Numbered from the stretch's first letter, positions 1 to 8,959 are shown. The stretch: 64,000 bases of DNA from Magnetococcales bacterium WMHbinv6 (GCA_002753135.1 PDZV01000004.1:62001-126000); one strand, 5' to 3'. Translations and numbers: made by a program. The notes: a model not told the origin generated them from the letters alone.

Positions 1-1
1 T

Positions 2-610
2 CGCAACTCAAAACGGTTGTTTCTTCCGGAAGATCTGGAAAATACCGATCTGTCGGATTATGAATTGGAAGTCAACCAGTTGCGTACCTATCAAGGTCAA
101 TCCGACGTTTTTGTCATCAATCCGGCTGGTTCGGTAACCGCCATGACCTTTGGTGGTGGTGCCAACGCCCTGGTGACCGAATTGCTTGGCGACCGGGCAA
201 CCATCTCCTCCGACTTCGGTGGCAACCCGCCCTACGCCAAAATGAAAGAGATCAGCCGGATCACCTACAAACATTGGCTGCCGCAAACCAACGTGCTGTT
301 TATCATCGGTGGCAAGGCCAACAACACGGATATCTACGAAACCTTCCGTGCCATGGGTGATGCCCTGCGCGAATATTTTTCCGAGCATGGTCCAACACCG
401 TTGTATGTGGTGGTGGGACGCGGTGGCCCGAATCTGATTCGTGGTATGGGTTATCTGCGTGATGTGATGGATGCGTTGGGGTTGCCCTATGCCATGTTCG
501 GCTTCGACTCCGCCATGAGTGAGGTGATTAACTACGCCATGGCCGCCGATGAATGGATGGTAAATGGTGGTGGACGTCAAATCATTGCCCAAAAACTCGG
601 TATCCGTTAA
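2..610 (+). CDS. aclB: ATP-citrate lyase, small (SucC-like) subunit, 3' part
   Basis: The reading frame is open from the window edge, so only the C-terminal 202 residues are present and the start lies outside. They look like the CoA-ligase end of a succinyl-CoA synthetase beta/ATP-citrate lyase small subunit, with a glycine-rich stretch (TFGGGANAL) and the acyl-CoA ligase style segment FIIGGKANNTD. The next gene encodes the SucD/citrate-synthase-like subunit, which makes ATP-citrate lyase (citrate + ATP + CoA to acetyl-CoA + oxaloacetate) the best call. This is the key cleavage step of the reductive TCA cycle. Citryl-CoA synthetase small subunit is the main alternative. The call rests on the pairing more than on this fragment alone. 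Confidence 0.8.
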   Translation, partial: RNSKRLFLPEDLENTDLSDYELEVNQLRTYQGQSDVFVINPAGSVTAMTFGGGANALVTELLGDRATISSDFGGNPPYAKMKEISRITYKHWLPQTNVLFIIGGKANNTDIYETFRAMGDALREYFSEHGPTPLYVVVGRGGPNLIRGMGYLRDVMDALGLPYAMFGFDSAMSEVINYAMAADEWMVNGGGRQIIAQKLGIR

Positions 611-741
611 CGGCATGCCACCCCCGGTCACCTGCATCGACAGGGCCACATACAAGAGGGGGAGAGTGGGAGAATTGACGGGTCGTGCCGGGCTTTCTGG
701 ATGACGGCGCACTTTTCCAAAGAGAGAGATCGAGGGATGCT

Positions 742-3513
742 ATGGTCAAGCAAGTAGACTTGGGACTCAACGAAGGTTACAATTTCATGCACGCCCGCGG
801 TGAAGATGAATTTCCCTATTTTGTGGGAATTCGTTCGCTGGCCGATATTGCCACCAAGCAGGATCGGGTGTGTGTTTTAAATATTCTGGGTGGTGAAAGT
901 TCAACGGTTACCCCTGTCAGCCATGTCTATTCAGGCGGTAACATTGTCTGTGGCACCATGCCGGGCCGTAGTGGTTCGGTGATGAAAACCACAGCCGGAG
1001 ACATTCCGGTCTATAACAATGTGCTGGAAGCTTTGAAAGCGGGTCACAAATTCAATGTGGCCGTGGTTTATGTACCACCTTCCGGGGTGAAGGATGCGGT
1101 CATCGAAGCGGTGCGGGTCAATCCCGATCTGCGCAAGGTGATCATTCTCACCGAAAAAGTGAAGGTGAAACACGCACGTATCATCCGTCAATACTGCCAG
1201 TGGCGGGGTGTGGATGTTTTTGGTGCCAACTGCCTGGGTGTGGCCGATGCCCACAATCACGTTCGTTTGGGTGGTGCTTTGGGTGGCAGTGCGCCGGAAG
1301 AGTCATTGGTGCCGGGTTCCGTCGCCATCTTTTCCAACTCTGGCAACTTTACCACCACCATCGCCACCTATCTGTTGACGGCAGGGTGGGGAACCACTGT
1401 TTCGCTGTCGTCGGGCAAGGATGTTTACATCCATTTTGCCGCTCCGGAATTCACCCATGCCATGCACAATGATCCCCGCACCAAAGCTTCGGTGATGTAC
1501 ATTGAGCCGGGTGGCTATTATGAGCATAATCTGGAATTCAAAAAGCCGGTGGTTGCCTGTGTGGTGGGACGTTGGAAAGCCCGTTTGACCCGTGCCTGTG
1601 GCCATGCCGGTGCCATCGCCGGTTCCGGTGATGATGCGGCGGCCAAAGAGAGATGGTTCCAGGAAAAATTTGAAGTCAAAGGCATTTTCACCCCGGATAC
1701 GCCTATCTGCTCCGCCAAAGGGGCTGTGGTGACCAACATCGCCCATATTCCCATGGCGGTGACGGCGGTGATGATGATGAACGGAATCAAGCCGGACTTT
1801 GCCCCGCGGGGTAACCTGGCACCCAAATGCTGGTTCCACAATAACCAAGGATTGGCTCTGCCCGCAGAGTTGGCCGTGCCTGTGGTTGAGGCGATGGAGC
1901 CCTACAACCAGCAGATTGCCGATCTGTCCAAGCAGGTAGGTACCACCTTCCCGCGCCAGAGTATGAAGGATTGTTCCGGTGCATCGCGGATGGATGCCAA
2001 ATCACAGGTCTCCCAGTTGCATGGGGTGAGTGTGTTGGACTCTTCCACCCGTACCTTTGAAGAAAACCTGGTGCAGTCGTTGATTCGCGAATATGGCAAC
2101 GACAACAGCGTGGCAATGGCCAATGTGGCGTTGAATACCTTTGTCAACCAAAGTGGCACGGTTTTGCTGGCGGCGGCTGATGCCGCACGGGAAGCCGGCA
2201 GCAGTCCCAACGCCGTCCTGGGTGCAGCCGTTGCTTTGGTGGGACCCAAAGAGGTCGATGGTGCCCGCGATGCGGTGCAGGCGTTGATCGATCTGTTTGG
2301 TTTGTCTGGTCTGAAAGATCCGGCACAAGCCGGCTTCGACTTCAGCAGTCAAGTCAAACAGGTGCATATGACACCCGCACTGCAGGAAGTTCTTGTTGCT
2401 GACAAAGGGGGTAAACGTGGTCGTGCCATGTTGACCGCCCTGGACCAACGGGGTGTCAAATCGGTCTTTATTGATTTTCTCAAAACTCTGACCGACAAGC
2501 AGGGCAGTGTACGGGATGTCGTGGTGTTGGCAGCCATTACCACCCATTTGGCCTGGGCACCCTTCATGAACCGTCGTTTGTCAGTCAACACCCTGTTGGT
2601 ATTGCCCTGGCATTTCCGCATTTTCAGCACCATGGTCGGGGCAACGGTGCCGAGCGTTGGTCAGGATAAAAAAAGCTTCCGTGGGGTGGACAACAACGAA
2701 TTGATGGCCTCCTGGAGCTTTACGGAGACCGCATTTGCCGCCCTGTTCGGTCGCAAACCGAGCGAAGAGGAGTTGTTCTCCTTCTCCGTGCTGATGGGTC
2801 TGTTGATCACCAACGGTCCTGGCACCATTTCCGCCCAGGGGGCCAAAGGTGCCGTATCGGCGGATGGTCCAGAAGCGCCGACGCGGGTTCAAATCAACAA
2901 GGGCTATATGGGTTTCCTGACCCATACCGGTTTTGCCCATGGCGGTAACGGCTATGAAGCCATTGCCTTCCTGATGGAGCGGTTCCAGAACAGTGGCTTG
3001 AATGATCCTGGCAACCCGAATCATGGTTTGGATCTGGAAGCGATGGCCATGCAGTATGCCAAAGAGTACAAAGGCTATAAGAGCAAAGCCAAATCGGCGG
3101 GTGAGCTGGAATATCTGAAAATTCCCTGTGTCAACCATCCGGTTTTCAAAGGCAAGGATGTCAACTTTGATCCGCGTGAAGTGTTTGTGGACGAACTGTT
3201 CAAAAATCGGGGATCGTACAATATTTTCCAGGATTTTTACCACAAGCTGGTGCATGCCTTGTTCAAAGCGGGCGTCAGCAGCAATGTCTACTGTGTCAAT
3301 GTGGACGCCGTGATTGCGGTGATTTTGCTGAAAATGTTGTGGCGCCCCTATTCCGTCGGTGAGGTCTCTGGAGAGGAGTTGGAGCGCGCAGCCTTTACCA
3401 CCTTCCTCTTTGGTCGCATGATCGGCAGTGCGGCAGAGATTGATGATCACACCAACCGTGGTCGCAATATGGATACCCGGACGGCAGCCAGTTTGTGCAG
3501 CTATGCCGGTTGA
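742..3513 (+). CDS. aclA: ATP-citrate lyase, large subunit (type II, SucD + citrate-synthase-like)
   Basis: Predicted 923 residues from ATG 742, which follows a purine-rich GAGGGA; an in-frame upstream start at 685 is less likely. The first half is a SucD-like CoA-binding/ligase module with the phosphohistidine-type motif CGHAGAIAGSG. The C-terminal 250 or so residues are citrate-synthase-like (NGPGTISAQG, FAHGGNGYEAI). A classical bacterial AclA is about 600 residues, so this protein is about half as long again, as in the type II lyase known from Magnetococcus. It cleaves citrate to acetyl-CoA and oxaloacetate in the cytoplasm together with the upstream subunit. The two genes are separated by 131 bases and share a terminator. 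Function is confident at family level; the type II label is from recall. Confidence 0.85.
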   Translation: MVKQVDLGLNEGYNFMHARGEDEFPYFVGIRSLADIATKQDRVCVLNILGGESSTVTPVSHVYSGGNIVCGTMPGRSGSVMKTTAGDIPVYNNVLEALKAGHKFNVAVVYVPPSGVKDAVIEAVRVNPDLRKVIILTEKVKVKHARIIRQYCQWRGVDVFGANCLGVADAHNHVRLGGALGGSAPEESLVPGSVAIFSNSGNFTTTIATYLLTAGWGTTVSLSSGKDVYIHFAAPEFTHAMHNDPRTKASVMYIEPGGYYEHNLEFKKPVVACVVGRWKARLTRACGHAGAIAGSGDDAAAKERWFQEKFEVKGIFTPDTPICSAKGAVVTNIAHIPMAVTAVMMMNGIKPDFAPRGNLAPKCWFHNNQGLALPAELAVPVVEAMEPYNQQIADLSKQVGTTFPRQSMKDCSGASRMDAKSQVSQLHGVSVLDSSTRTFEENLVQSLIREYGNDNSVAMANVALNTFVNQSGTVLLAAADAAREAGSSPNAVLGAAVALVGPKEVDGARDAVQALIDLFGLSGLKDPAQAGFDFSSQVKQVHMTPALQEVLVADKGGKRGRAMLTALDQRGVKSVFIDFLKTLTDKQGSVRDVVVLAAITTHLAWAPFMNRRLSVNTLLVLPWHFRIFSTMVGATVPSVGQDKKSFRGVDNNELMASWSFTETAFAALFGRKPSEEELFSFSVLMGLLITNGPGTISAQGAKGAVSADGPEAPTRVQINKGYMGFLTHTGFAHGGNGYEAIAFLMERFQNSGLNDPGNPNHGLDLEAMAMQYAKEYKGYKSKAKSAGELEYLKIPCVNHPVFKGKDVNFDPREVFVDELFKNRGSYNIFQDFYHKLVHALFKAGVSSNVYCVNVDAVIAVILLKMLWRPYSVGEVSGEELERAAFTTFLFGRMIGSAAEIDDHTNRGRNMDTRTAASLCSYAG

Positions 3514-3538
3514 CGCACAACTCAGCAAGTGAAGTAAA

Positions 3539-3574
3539 GCAAAAAGGCACCTGTTTAGGTGCCTTTTTGCTTTT
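3539..3574 (+). terminator. Rho-independent terminator of the citrate lyase operon
   Basis: A 14-bp perfect inverted repeat (GCAAAAAGGCACCT, loop GTTT, AGGTGCCTTTTTGC) is followed by more T residues, 25 bases after the aclA stop. The A-rich and T-rich arms would let it act in both directions, but the convergent gene ends over 80 bases away. Confidence 0.9.
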
Positions 3575-3655
3575 GTATGCTATTTGCTTGTCTGCCGTGC
3601 CTGAAGATCGTATGACAACGTTATCAACAGGCTTCAGCTTCCGCTGGTTTTGGGA

Positions 3656-4426
3656 CTATGGAACAGTTTTACTGCTGGTGGCGTAAGTAAATTTAATTAC
3701 CTCAGCCAGGCGGGGCGGCGGGGCGTTGCTTTGCAGGATGCGGGACAATTTTCCATTTAAACCCTCCAACACCTCTGCGCTTTCATCGACAATCACATCG
3801 GCAGCAATCCATTCAGGATCTTCCAGGGGAACGCCACGATAGTGGATACTTTGCACGTTTAACGACTCACGGGCCAGAATGGCCGTAGCGAGGCGTTGCA
3901 GTCGTTCCACATGATCATCGGAAATGCCATAGCGCTCCAGTAAGGCAGCACTTTTGGCAATCGCATCCATTTCGTCAAAGGGACGATCCGGGTTGAGATG
4001 ACTCCACCGTTGCATCCATTCAACCCCTTCGCGGATGCGGCCAGTTGCCAGCGAGGTGATGATCAATTCGGCTAACGTTTCCAAATCTTCGCCGTGACGG
4101 CTCAGAATGGCTTCATATTGCTCCCGTGCTTCAGCAAAATACCGCAGTCTGACCAAGCAAATACCATAACCACGTTGAATGTCGGCATCATAAGCGCTGT
4201 GCAGCAGGGCATTACGGAAGCAGGAATGGACGTTTGCCACATCCTGACGCAAAGTAGCCACCAGACCGAGCAGGTAATAGGCACGCACCGGGGAAGGGCG
4301 GCAGAAACTGCGGATAATTTTTTCCTGTCGGCGCAATTCAAATTCCCAGCGATCCAATCCAGCCGACGAAGCCCAGATGGTTTGCAGGCTTGCTAACGAT
4401 TCATCCAGCAGATATTCATCGTGCAT
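3656..4426 (-). CDS. TPR-like repeat protein of unknown function
   Basis: Predicted 256 residues, cytoplasmic, with no signal peptide. The middle (about residues 45-150) is helical with tetratricopeptide character, for example AYYLLGLVATLRQD and RGYGICLVRLRYFAEAREQYEAIL split over two repeats. This is typical of a protein-protein interaction scaffold. The start ATG is preceded by GGAGTAGAAG. It lies downstream of the AAA/RloB-like pair on the same strand, but a 205-base gap separates them, so co-transcription is uncertain. No enzymatic motif is visible and I do not recognise a specific family. Confidence 0.6.
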   Translation of the reverse strand: MHDEYLLDESLASLQTIWASSAGLDRWEFELRRQEKIIRSFCRPSPVRAYYLLGLVATLRQDVANVHSCFRNALLHSAYDADIQRGYGICLVRLRYFAEAREQYEAILSRHGEDLETLAELIITSLATGRIREGVEWMQRWSHLNPDRPFDEMDAIAKSAALLERYGISDDHVERLQRLATAILARESLNVQSIHYRGVPLEDPEWIAADVIVDESAEVLEGLNGKLSRILQSNAPPPRLAEVIKFTYATSSKTVP

Positions 4427-4631
4427 GGTCTTCTACTCCGTCAATGAAACAATCCAGTAAAGATAAAAAACTCTCTAATCAAGTTATCGGTAGAAGTTGG
4501 ATGGTTCTTTACAAAAAAATAGCCTCCTGGACAATTTTTTTTTGTCAGGGGGCAGCAGAAATTGTGGGCCGCATGCGAACATGCCCTGAGAGAGAAACAG
4601 TGTGGACAAAAAAATAAAGGGTGGGGGGGAT
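4427..4631. other. Intergenic gap (205 bp)
   Basis: This A/T-rich stretch lies between two minus-strand genes. It holds an imperfect inverted repeat around 4532-4556 (CCTGGACAA, a run of T, TTGTCAGGG) that could be a weak terminator. No RNA gene or convincing ORF was seen. Confidence 0.4.
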
Positions 4632-5318
4632 TTAACCGCGCAACCGTTCGTTTTTAGAGCGCAATTTGATCAGAAAGGTGATCAGTTCCTGCAGGTTGGT
4701 CCAGGGTTGGATGGCGGGATGGACATTGTGCAGCCGGACAAGCCATTGTGCTTGATTGACAGCAAGCTCAATTTTGTTTTGCAGTTCGGCAAAAGGGAGT
4801 TCTTTGGCTAACGGTTGATCAAGCCATTGTGTCAGCTGCTGGGCATCGGTCAAGGCAGAGGATGGCAACTCTTGCAAATGCAGATACCACCACAATTGCA
4901 ACGTGGGAACGCTGGCTACAATCTGTAGAGAAGAGTGAATCTGGGAAAATTGCCGACACAGCCGCAACCATTGTGCCCGATCATCACAGGCAATGACAGC
5001 AAAACAACGGCGATGGCTTTTATTGCGGGCGGCACGCAGAGCTTGTTCAATAATCGATTGTGCATTGTCTGGATGACAGGAGAGCAGCGTGACATCGTGA
5101 TGCAGATGCCACCCATGCAACAGACACTCCAGATAACCTGCTATTTGGGCATCACAGGCGATCAAAAGCGACGAAGCGTGTTTGCGTCGCGTTGGTGGTC
5201 GGCGCTCCAGAGAAGGAGCCGATCGTTCGATTGCGTTGCTGCTCGGAATTTCACTCAGCGGTTCAAAAGCAGAACGTTTATTGTCGGCGGTGAGGGCGTC
5301 TATTTTTTTTGCAGCCAT
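4632..5318 (-). CDS. RloB-like protein, apparently catalytically degenerate
   Basis: Predicted 228 residues. ATG 5318 overlaps the upstream stop as TAATG and has AAGGA upstream; an in-frame ATG at 5327 lacks room for a ribosome site. After a disordered 47-residue N-terminus, the fold follows RloB order: a strand-turn (SLLIACDAQIAGYL, about 50-62), a strand with acidic pair (CFAVIACDDRAQW, about 105-117), the PTLQLWWYLHLQEL segment (about 138-151) matching the family's NPSFELWLLLHFE, and a final TNLQELITFL. The conserved N-terminal EGxxTE acidic motif is missing. RloB partners an AAA ATPase in AbiL-like/RloAB defence modules, as here. Family assignment is by eye and moderately sure. Confidence 0.6.
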   Translation of the reverse strand: MAAKKIDALTADNKRSAFEPLSEIPSSNAIERSAPSLERRPPTRRKHASSLLIACDAQIAGYLECLLHGWHLHHDVTLLSCHPDNAQSIIEQALRAARNKSHRRCFAVIACDDRAQWLRLCRQFSQIHSSLQIVASVPTLQLWWYLHLQELPSSALTDAQQLTQWLDQPLAKELPFAELQNKIELAVNQAQWLVRLHNVHPAIQPWTNLQELITFLIKLRSKNERLRG

Positions 5319-6592
5319 TACCCCCATCCTTTAAATTTTTTCAAAGCGGGGACGGCACCAAATTGTCCCTCCAAATACCGCCGTTGTAACGGCTCACCCC
5401 GCTCAATGTCAAAGTCGGAAATCGGATAGAGTTCACTGCACCGGTCTGCACTTTTTTCCACCATCCAGAATTGGTCACGCCGAAGATAGGAGTTATCCAA
5501 CAGGGCAGTGTCATGGGTTGTGCTGACCAGCTGGGCATTGCCTTTATTGATGGTCGCGTCGTGAAACATACCGAAAAGAAAACGCACCAGATGATGGTGC
5601 AGACTGGTATCCATCTCATCCATGAACAAGACTCGCCCCTCTTTCAATATATTGATCCAGGGCCAAGCGATGGCAAACAACTTTTGCGTGCCGCGTGACT
5701 CGGATTCCCACGGCAGGCGAACCGGTTGACCGGTATCAGAGGAGGAACGTTCCAGGGTAACGTCCATCACCTCCTGTCCAGACATTTCCAATTGCAGGGC
5801 GTTGCGCACACCTTCCGGCAAATCCTCCATGCCCAATTCGCCGATTTTTTTCATCTCCACATGGATACCTTCAATATCCATATCAGCCTGGTTAAGAAAT
5901 TTCAAAACCTGCAGTCGTCCTTCCGGGCTTTGGCAGAGGGAGGCAGAGAGTTCCCGACCAATTTCCGAATGGGGGCGGAAGACACGCAATTTTTTGTCAA
6001 ACCAATCAAATACCGGACGCAGCGGCACACTGTTCAACTGGATGGCCGTGGAAAGGTAAAGCGCATTGGCGCGGGTGGCATCCCGCCATACCTCACGATT
6101 ACCCGGCAAAAATTTTTTATTTAAATTCCATGTTTCCTGGCCGCTTTCCGGATCATAGTAGCGTTCAAACCAGCGTTGCGGACGACCATGCGGATAGGCC
6201 AACAGCCATTCATGATGAACCCGTTCACGGGTGACGGAAAAACCATATTGATAACGTACCCCCTCTTCAACAAAGATCATCTCGAAGGTGCTGGGCGTGG
6301 CAACCTTGTTGCTGTTGAGCAAAAAAGGGCGAATTTCAATCGGTTGACCGGCCTGCCCTTTTGCTGAGTTCAACACGAAATCCCACATGAACAGGGCACC
6401 ACGCACAATATTGCTTTTTCCGGCAGCATTGGGACCATAGACCACAGCCGACTTCAACAGACGAGGCAAACGAGGCACTTCGCAGGAAAAAGAATTCTCC
6501 GGCAGTTCCCGATAGACACCGCTGGCCGCCATGCTCAGGGTTTGTCGTTCGCAGAAAGAGAGATAATTTCCTATGCTGAATTCTATGAGCAT
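5318..6592 (-). CDS. AAA family ATPase, RloA/AbiL-like (ABC-type ATPase fold)
   Basis: Predicted 424 residues. It starts LIEFSIGNYLSFCERQ, the usual opening of single-chain ABC/SMC-like ATPases of the AAA_15 type. Walker A is GPNAAGKSN (about 53-61), the signature-like SESRGTQKLFA, Walker B VLFMDEMDTSLHH, and the H-loop LVSTTHD. No TOPRIM or nuclease domain is fused; that role would fall to the coupled RloB-like partner. The start has an ideal AAGGAGG five bases upstream and lies 9 bases after the preceding gene, and its stop overlaps the next start, so the three genes form one transcript. Related pairs act in abortive phage defence; that function here is inference. Confidence 0.75.
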   Translation of the reverse strand: MLIEFSIGNYLSFCERQTLSMAASGVYRELPENSFSCEVPRLPRLLKSAVVYGPNAAGKSNIVRGALFMWDFVLNSAKGQAGQPIEIRPFLLNSNKVATPSTFEMIFVEEGVRYQYGFSVTRERVHHEWLLAYPHGRPQRWFERYYDPESGQETWNLNKKFLPGNREVWRDATRANALYLSTAIQLNSVPLRPVFDWFDKKLRVFRPHSEIGRELSASLCQSPEGRLQVLKFLNQADMDIEGIHVEMKKIGELGMEDLPEGVRNALQLEMSGQEVMDVTLERSSSDTGQPVRLPWESESRGTQKLFAIAWPWINILKEGRVLFMDEMDTSLHHHLVRFLFGMFHDATINKGNAQLVSTTHDTALLDNSYLRRDQFWMVEKSADRCSELYPISDFDIERGEPLQRRYLEGQFGAVPALKKFKGWG

Positions 6593-6601
6593 GGAGCCTC
6601 C

Positions 6602-7909
6602 TTAGAGTTGGGCCTTTTGCTGAGTGACAGGGGTGCCGACCGTACTGAAATCCACCTGGAAGCGGGTGACCTCTCCTGGCGGATTGACAAAAATGGCTTG
6701 AAATGGCAACCGATGACTGGCCCAACTCGTCTCCGTGGAGGTTCTCTCCTGTCCTTGCAAACGAATCATGGCTTGGATTGCCTGTTCTCCGCTGCCATCC
6801 AGCACACGCTTATCCACCACGCGCCCTGGTACGACCAAAACGGTGGCCAATGTTTTATTTTTGCCGTCCATCAGGGAGATGCGTACCCACGGTGGCGCGG
6901 AACTGCCATGATTGGTGACCTCACCTTGGACCAGCAACAACTGGCCGACACTGTGGTTACGCCAGGAACTTTCCAACGCGGACAAGCGGTACGGGCTGCG
7001 CCAATTGAACAGGGTATACTCCCACCAGTCGGTGCGCATCAATAATCCGGCGGACAACACAAGCAAAACGGCGGCGGCCAACCATAATTTTTGCGTCGAA
7101 CTCATGGGTAACCCTGCGCCGGTCCGCTTTTTGACCACTTTGACGGGAGCTTCCACCTCCTCGTGTTTGCTGCGCGCCCCTTTGGCCAACAAGGCTGCAC
7201 CGGCTGCCGCCACAACCGCCGCTTCACCGGGAAGTTCATCAAATTGTGGCTCCAGCTTGTGATCGGCTACAGGAATATCAATCACCTCTTCCTGCCAGGG
7301 CTCATCTTCGCCGGCGGTGCGGGCAGCAGCAACCATGGCATCTTCTTCCTCATCCACCACCGTTGCCTGCTCAAGGGTTGGCAGGGTCAGGAGGGTGGTT
7401 GCCGAATCATCATCCAGATCATGTTCAAGCGGCGGCTCCTTTTCGATCTCCACCTCTGTTTCCCGTACGGTGTCCAGATCTACATCCGTTTCCGCGACTG
7501 TCTCCTCTTGCTGTTGCCAACCGGCATGCGTCACCTCTCCCGTTTCCGGCTCAAGCTCAAGGGGTGCTTCCGTCAGCGCCGTTTCCATCTCCTCCAGGGC
7601 GCGCAACTCTGGATCACCGTCAATATCGATCTCAGTCAGATCATCCGATTCGGAAACCCACTTTGCCTCCTCCTCCAGCGCCAGGGCCTCATCCTCCGGA
7701 TGGTCGCTATGCAAACCATCCAGAATTTCAGCAAGATCCTCCGCTTCACCGTGCAACTCAGAATCGGCAGCCACCTCTGCCGACTCCTCTGGAGCCGCTT
7801 GAAAAAAGGTTTGACCACAACTGGCACACTTCAGATTGCGTCCTTTCGGGCGCAAAATGGCATCCGGTACGTCAAACTGTTGATGACACTGCTCGCATTG
7901 AACAATCAC
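6602..7909 (-). CDS. Zinc-ribbon (MJ0042) / DUF3426 membrane protein
   Basis: Predicted 435 residues from GTG 7909, which has GGGGTGAT just upstream and places the zinc ribbon at the N-terminus; a longer frame to 7954 exists. Residues 5-30 form a CxxC-CxxC zinc ribbon (CEQC, CASC). A very acidic low-complexity region follows, to about residue 215, then one transmembrane segment (KLWLAAAVLLVLSAGLL). The C-terminal 130 residues or so are DUF3426-like beta sandwich (WVRISLMDGKN). The family is common in proteobacteria, tethered to the inner membrane, and without a settled function. It heads the operon with the AAA ATPase 9 bases downstream. Confidence 0.75.
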   Translation of the reverse strand: MIVQCEQCHQQFDVPDAILRPKGRNLKCASCGQTFFQAAPEESAEVAADSELHGEAEDLAEILDGLHSDHPEDEALALEEEAKWVSESDDLTEIDIDGDPELRALEEMETALTEAPLELEPETGEVTHAGWQQQEETVAETDVDLDTVRETEVEIEKEPPLEHDLDDDSATTLLTLPTLEQATVVDEEEDAMVAAARTAGEDEPWQEEVIDIPVADHKLEPQFDELPGEAAVVAAAGAALLAKGARSKHEEVEAPVKVVKKRTGAGLPMSSTQKLWLAAAVLLVLSAGLLMRTDWWEYTLFNWRSPYRLSALESSWRNHSVGQLLLVQGEVTNHGSSAPPWVRISLMDGKNKTLATVLVVPGRVVDKRVLDGSGEQAIQAMIRLQGQERTSTETSWASHRLPFQAIFVNPPGEVTRFQVDFSTVGTPVTQQKAQL

Positions 7910-7976
7910 ATCATCACCCCAAAATGCAAAAAAATCCGGCCAAATCCGGGACAAACCCCATGGTTGCCCCTACCCG

Positions 7977-8126
7977 ATGAAGCAAGCATTGCGCCAACAA
8001 ACCCAGGCCATAACCGATTTTTTCTCTTCCGCCGCTGCCCGCGCAGCGACCTGCCAATCCGATGCGGCCTTGAGCTTTTCGCATCACCCGGATACTATGC
8101 CACTCTTTGTACCGGAAGAGCAATAA
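7977..8126 (+). CDS. Possible small ORF (49 aa) upstream of gcvH
   Basis: ATG 7977 to TAA 8126 encodes 49 residues beginning MKQALRQQTQAITDFFSS and ending MPLFVPEEQ, 33 bases before gcvH. There is no clear ribosome binding site and no homologue I recognise. The region also holds the divergent promoters for gcvH and the zinc-ribbon gene, so it may be non-coding. Confidence 0.25.
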   Translation: MKQALRQQTQAITDFFSSAAARAATCQSDAALSFSHHPDTMPLFVPEEQ

Positions 8127-8159
8127 TCCCTCTTAACTAATGAAACCGAGGAAAGCAAC

Positions 8160-8567
8160 ATGGCCACAGTCAGCGATTTTCCCACCGCGCTTCGTTATAC
8201 CCGTGAACATGAATGGGCACGGGTACAAGGTGCGGAAATCGAAGTGGGAATTACTGCTTATGCCGCCCAGCAATTGGGAGATGTGGTTTTTGTCGAACTG
8301 CCGCAGGTCGGCAGTCGGGTTACCGCCGGCAAACCTTTCGGTGTGGTGGAATCGGTCAAATCGGTTTCCGATCTCTTTGCGCCGTTGACCGGGCAGGTCG
8401 TGGCGGTCAACCATGTCTTGGAATCGGCACCGGAACAGGTCAATGACTCGCCCTACAACGAGGGGTGGATGATCCGCGTGCAGGCGGACGACGACAAGGC
8501 AGTTGATGCTTTGTTGACCGCCAATGAATATGCCGACTGGATCAAACAGGCGGATGGTGCCCATTGA
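8160..8567 (+). CDS. gcvH: Glycine cleavage system H protein
   Basis: Predicted 135 residues, the normal length of GcvH. The start ATG is preceded by GAGGAAAG. The lipoyl-attachment lysine is Lys67 in the motif VVESVKSVSDLFAP, with the characteristic LGDVVFVELPQVG before it and SPYNEGWMIRV after it. H protein carries the aminomethyl group between the P and T proteins and is also the platform for lipoate assembly. No gcvT, gcvP or lipoyl synthase gene is beside it; it is instead coupled (TTGA overlap) to two membrane-protein genes. Confidence 0.95.
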   Translation: MATVSDFPTALRYTREHEWARVQGAEIEVGITAYAAQQLGDVVFVELPQVGSRVTAGKPFGVVESVKSVSDLFAPLTGQVVAVNHVLESAPEQVNDSPYNEGWMIRVQADDDKAVDALLTANEYADWIKQADGAH

Positions 8568-8959
8568 CACGACGTTTGGCCCTTGGTTTGGCCCTGGTTG
8601 TCTCTCTGGATACGGCAGGCCAACTGCTCTGGAAAGAGGCGGTCAATCGTCTGCCAGAGGGTAGCGATGGCTGGCAATTACTGCAAGCGGCTTTGACACA
8701 GCCCTGGTTTGCGCTGGTTGGGGCCATCTTTTTGTTGCAACTGATCAACTGGTTGCAGGTGCTGCAGGGAGCGGATCTCAGTTTTGCTTTGCCGATTACC
8801 TCGTTGAGCTATGTCACGGTTGCCTTTTGTTCCCACCAACTCTATGCAGAGCCGATCGGTTTATACAAATCGCTGGGCATTGTTTTTGTACTGATCGGTG
8901 TCGGCTTGATCGGCAGCGGTACACCACAATCAGCGCTGCAGCAGAAGAGTACGGCATGA
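8564..8959 (+). CDS. Small EamA/SMR-like membrane protein, subunit 1
   Basis: Predicted 131 residues with four hydrophobic segments, and the pattern of small multidrug-resistance or half-EamA transporters (LVVSLDTAGQLLWKEA, PITSLSYVTVAF). The TTG start overlaps the gcvH stop as TTGA and implies translational coupling. The next gene encodes a similar protein with an ATGA overlap, so the two probably form a hetero-oligomer, as in paired SMR transporters and the ArnE/ArnF flippases. Substrate cannot be told from sequence. Confidence 0.7.
   Translation: MTRRLALGLALVVSLDTAGQLLWKEAVNRLPEGSDGWQLLQAALTQPWFALVGAIFLLQLINWLQVLQGADLSFALPITSLSYVTVAFCSHQLYAEPIGLYKSLGIVFVLIGVGLIGSGTPQSALQQKSTA

Noticed and set aside
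7163-8140. 325-codon plus-strand ORF over the zinc-ribbon gene
   Set aside because: It is antisense to a protein with a clear zinc ribbon and membrane helix and has no support of its own.
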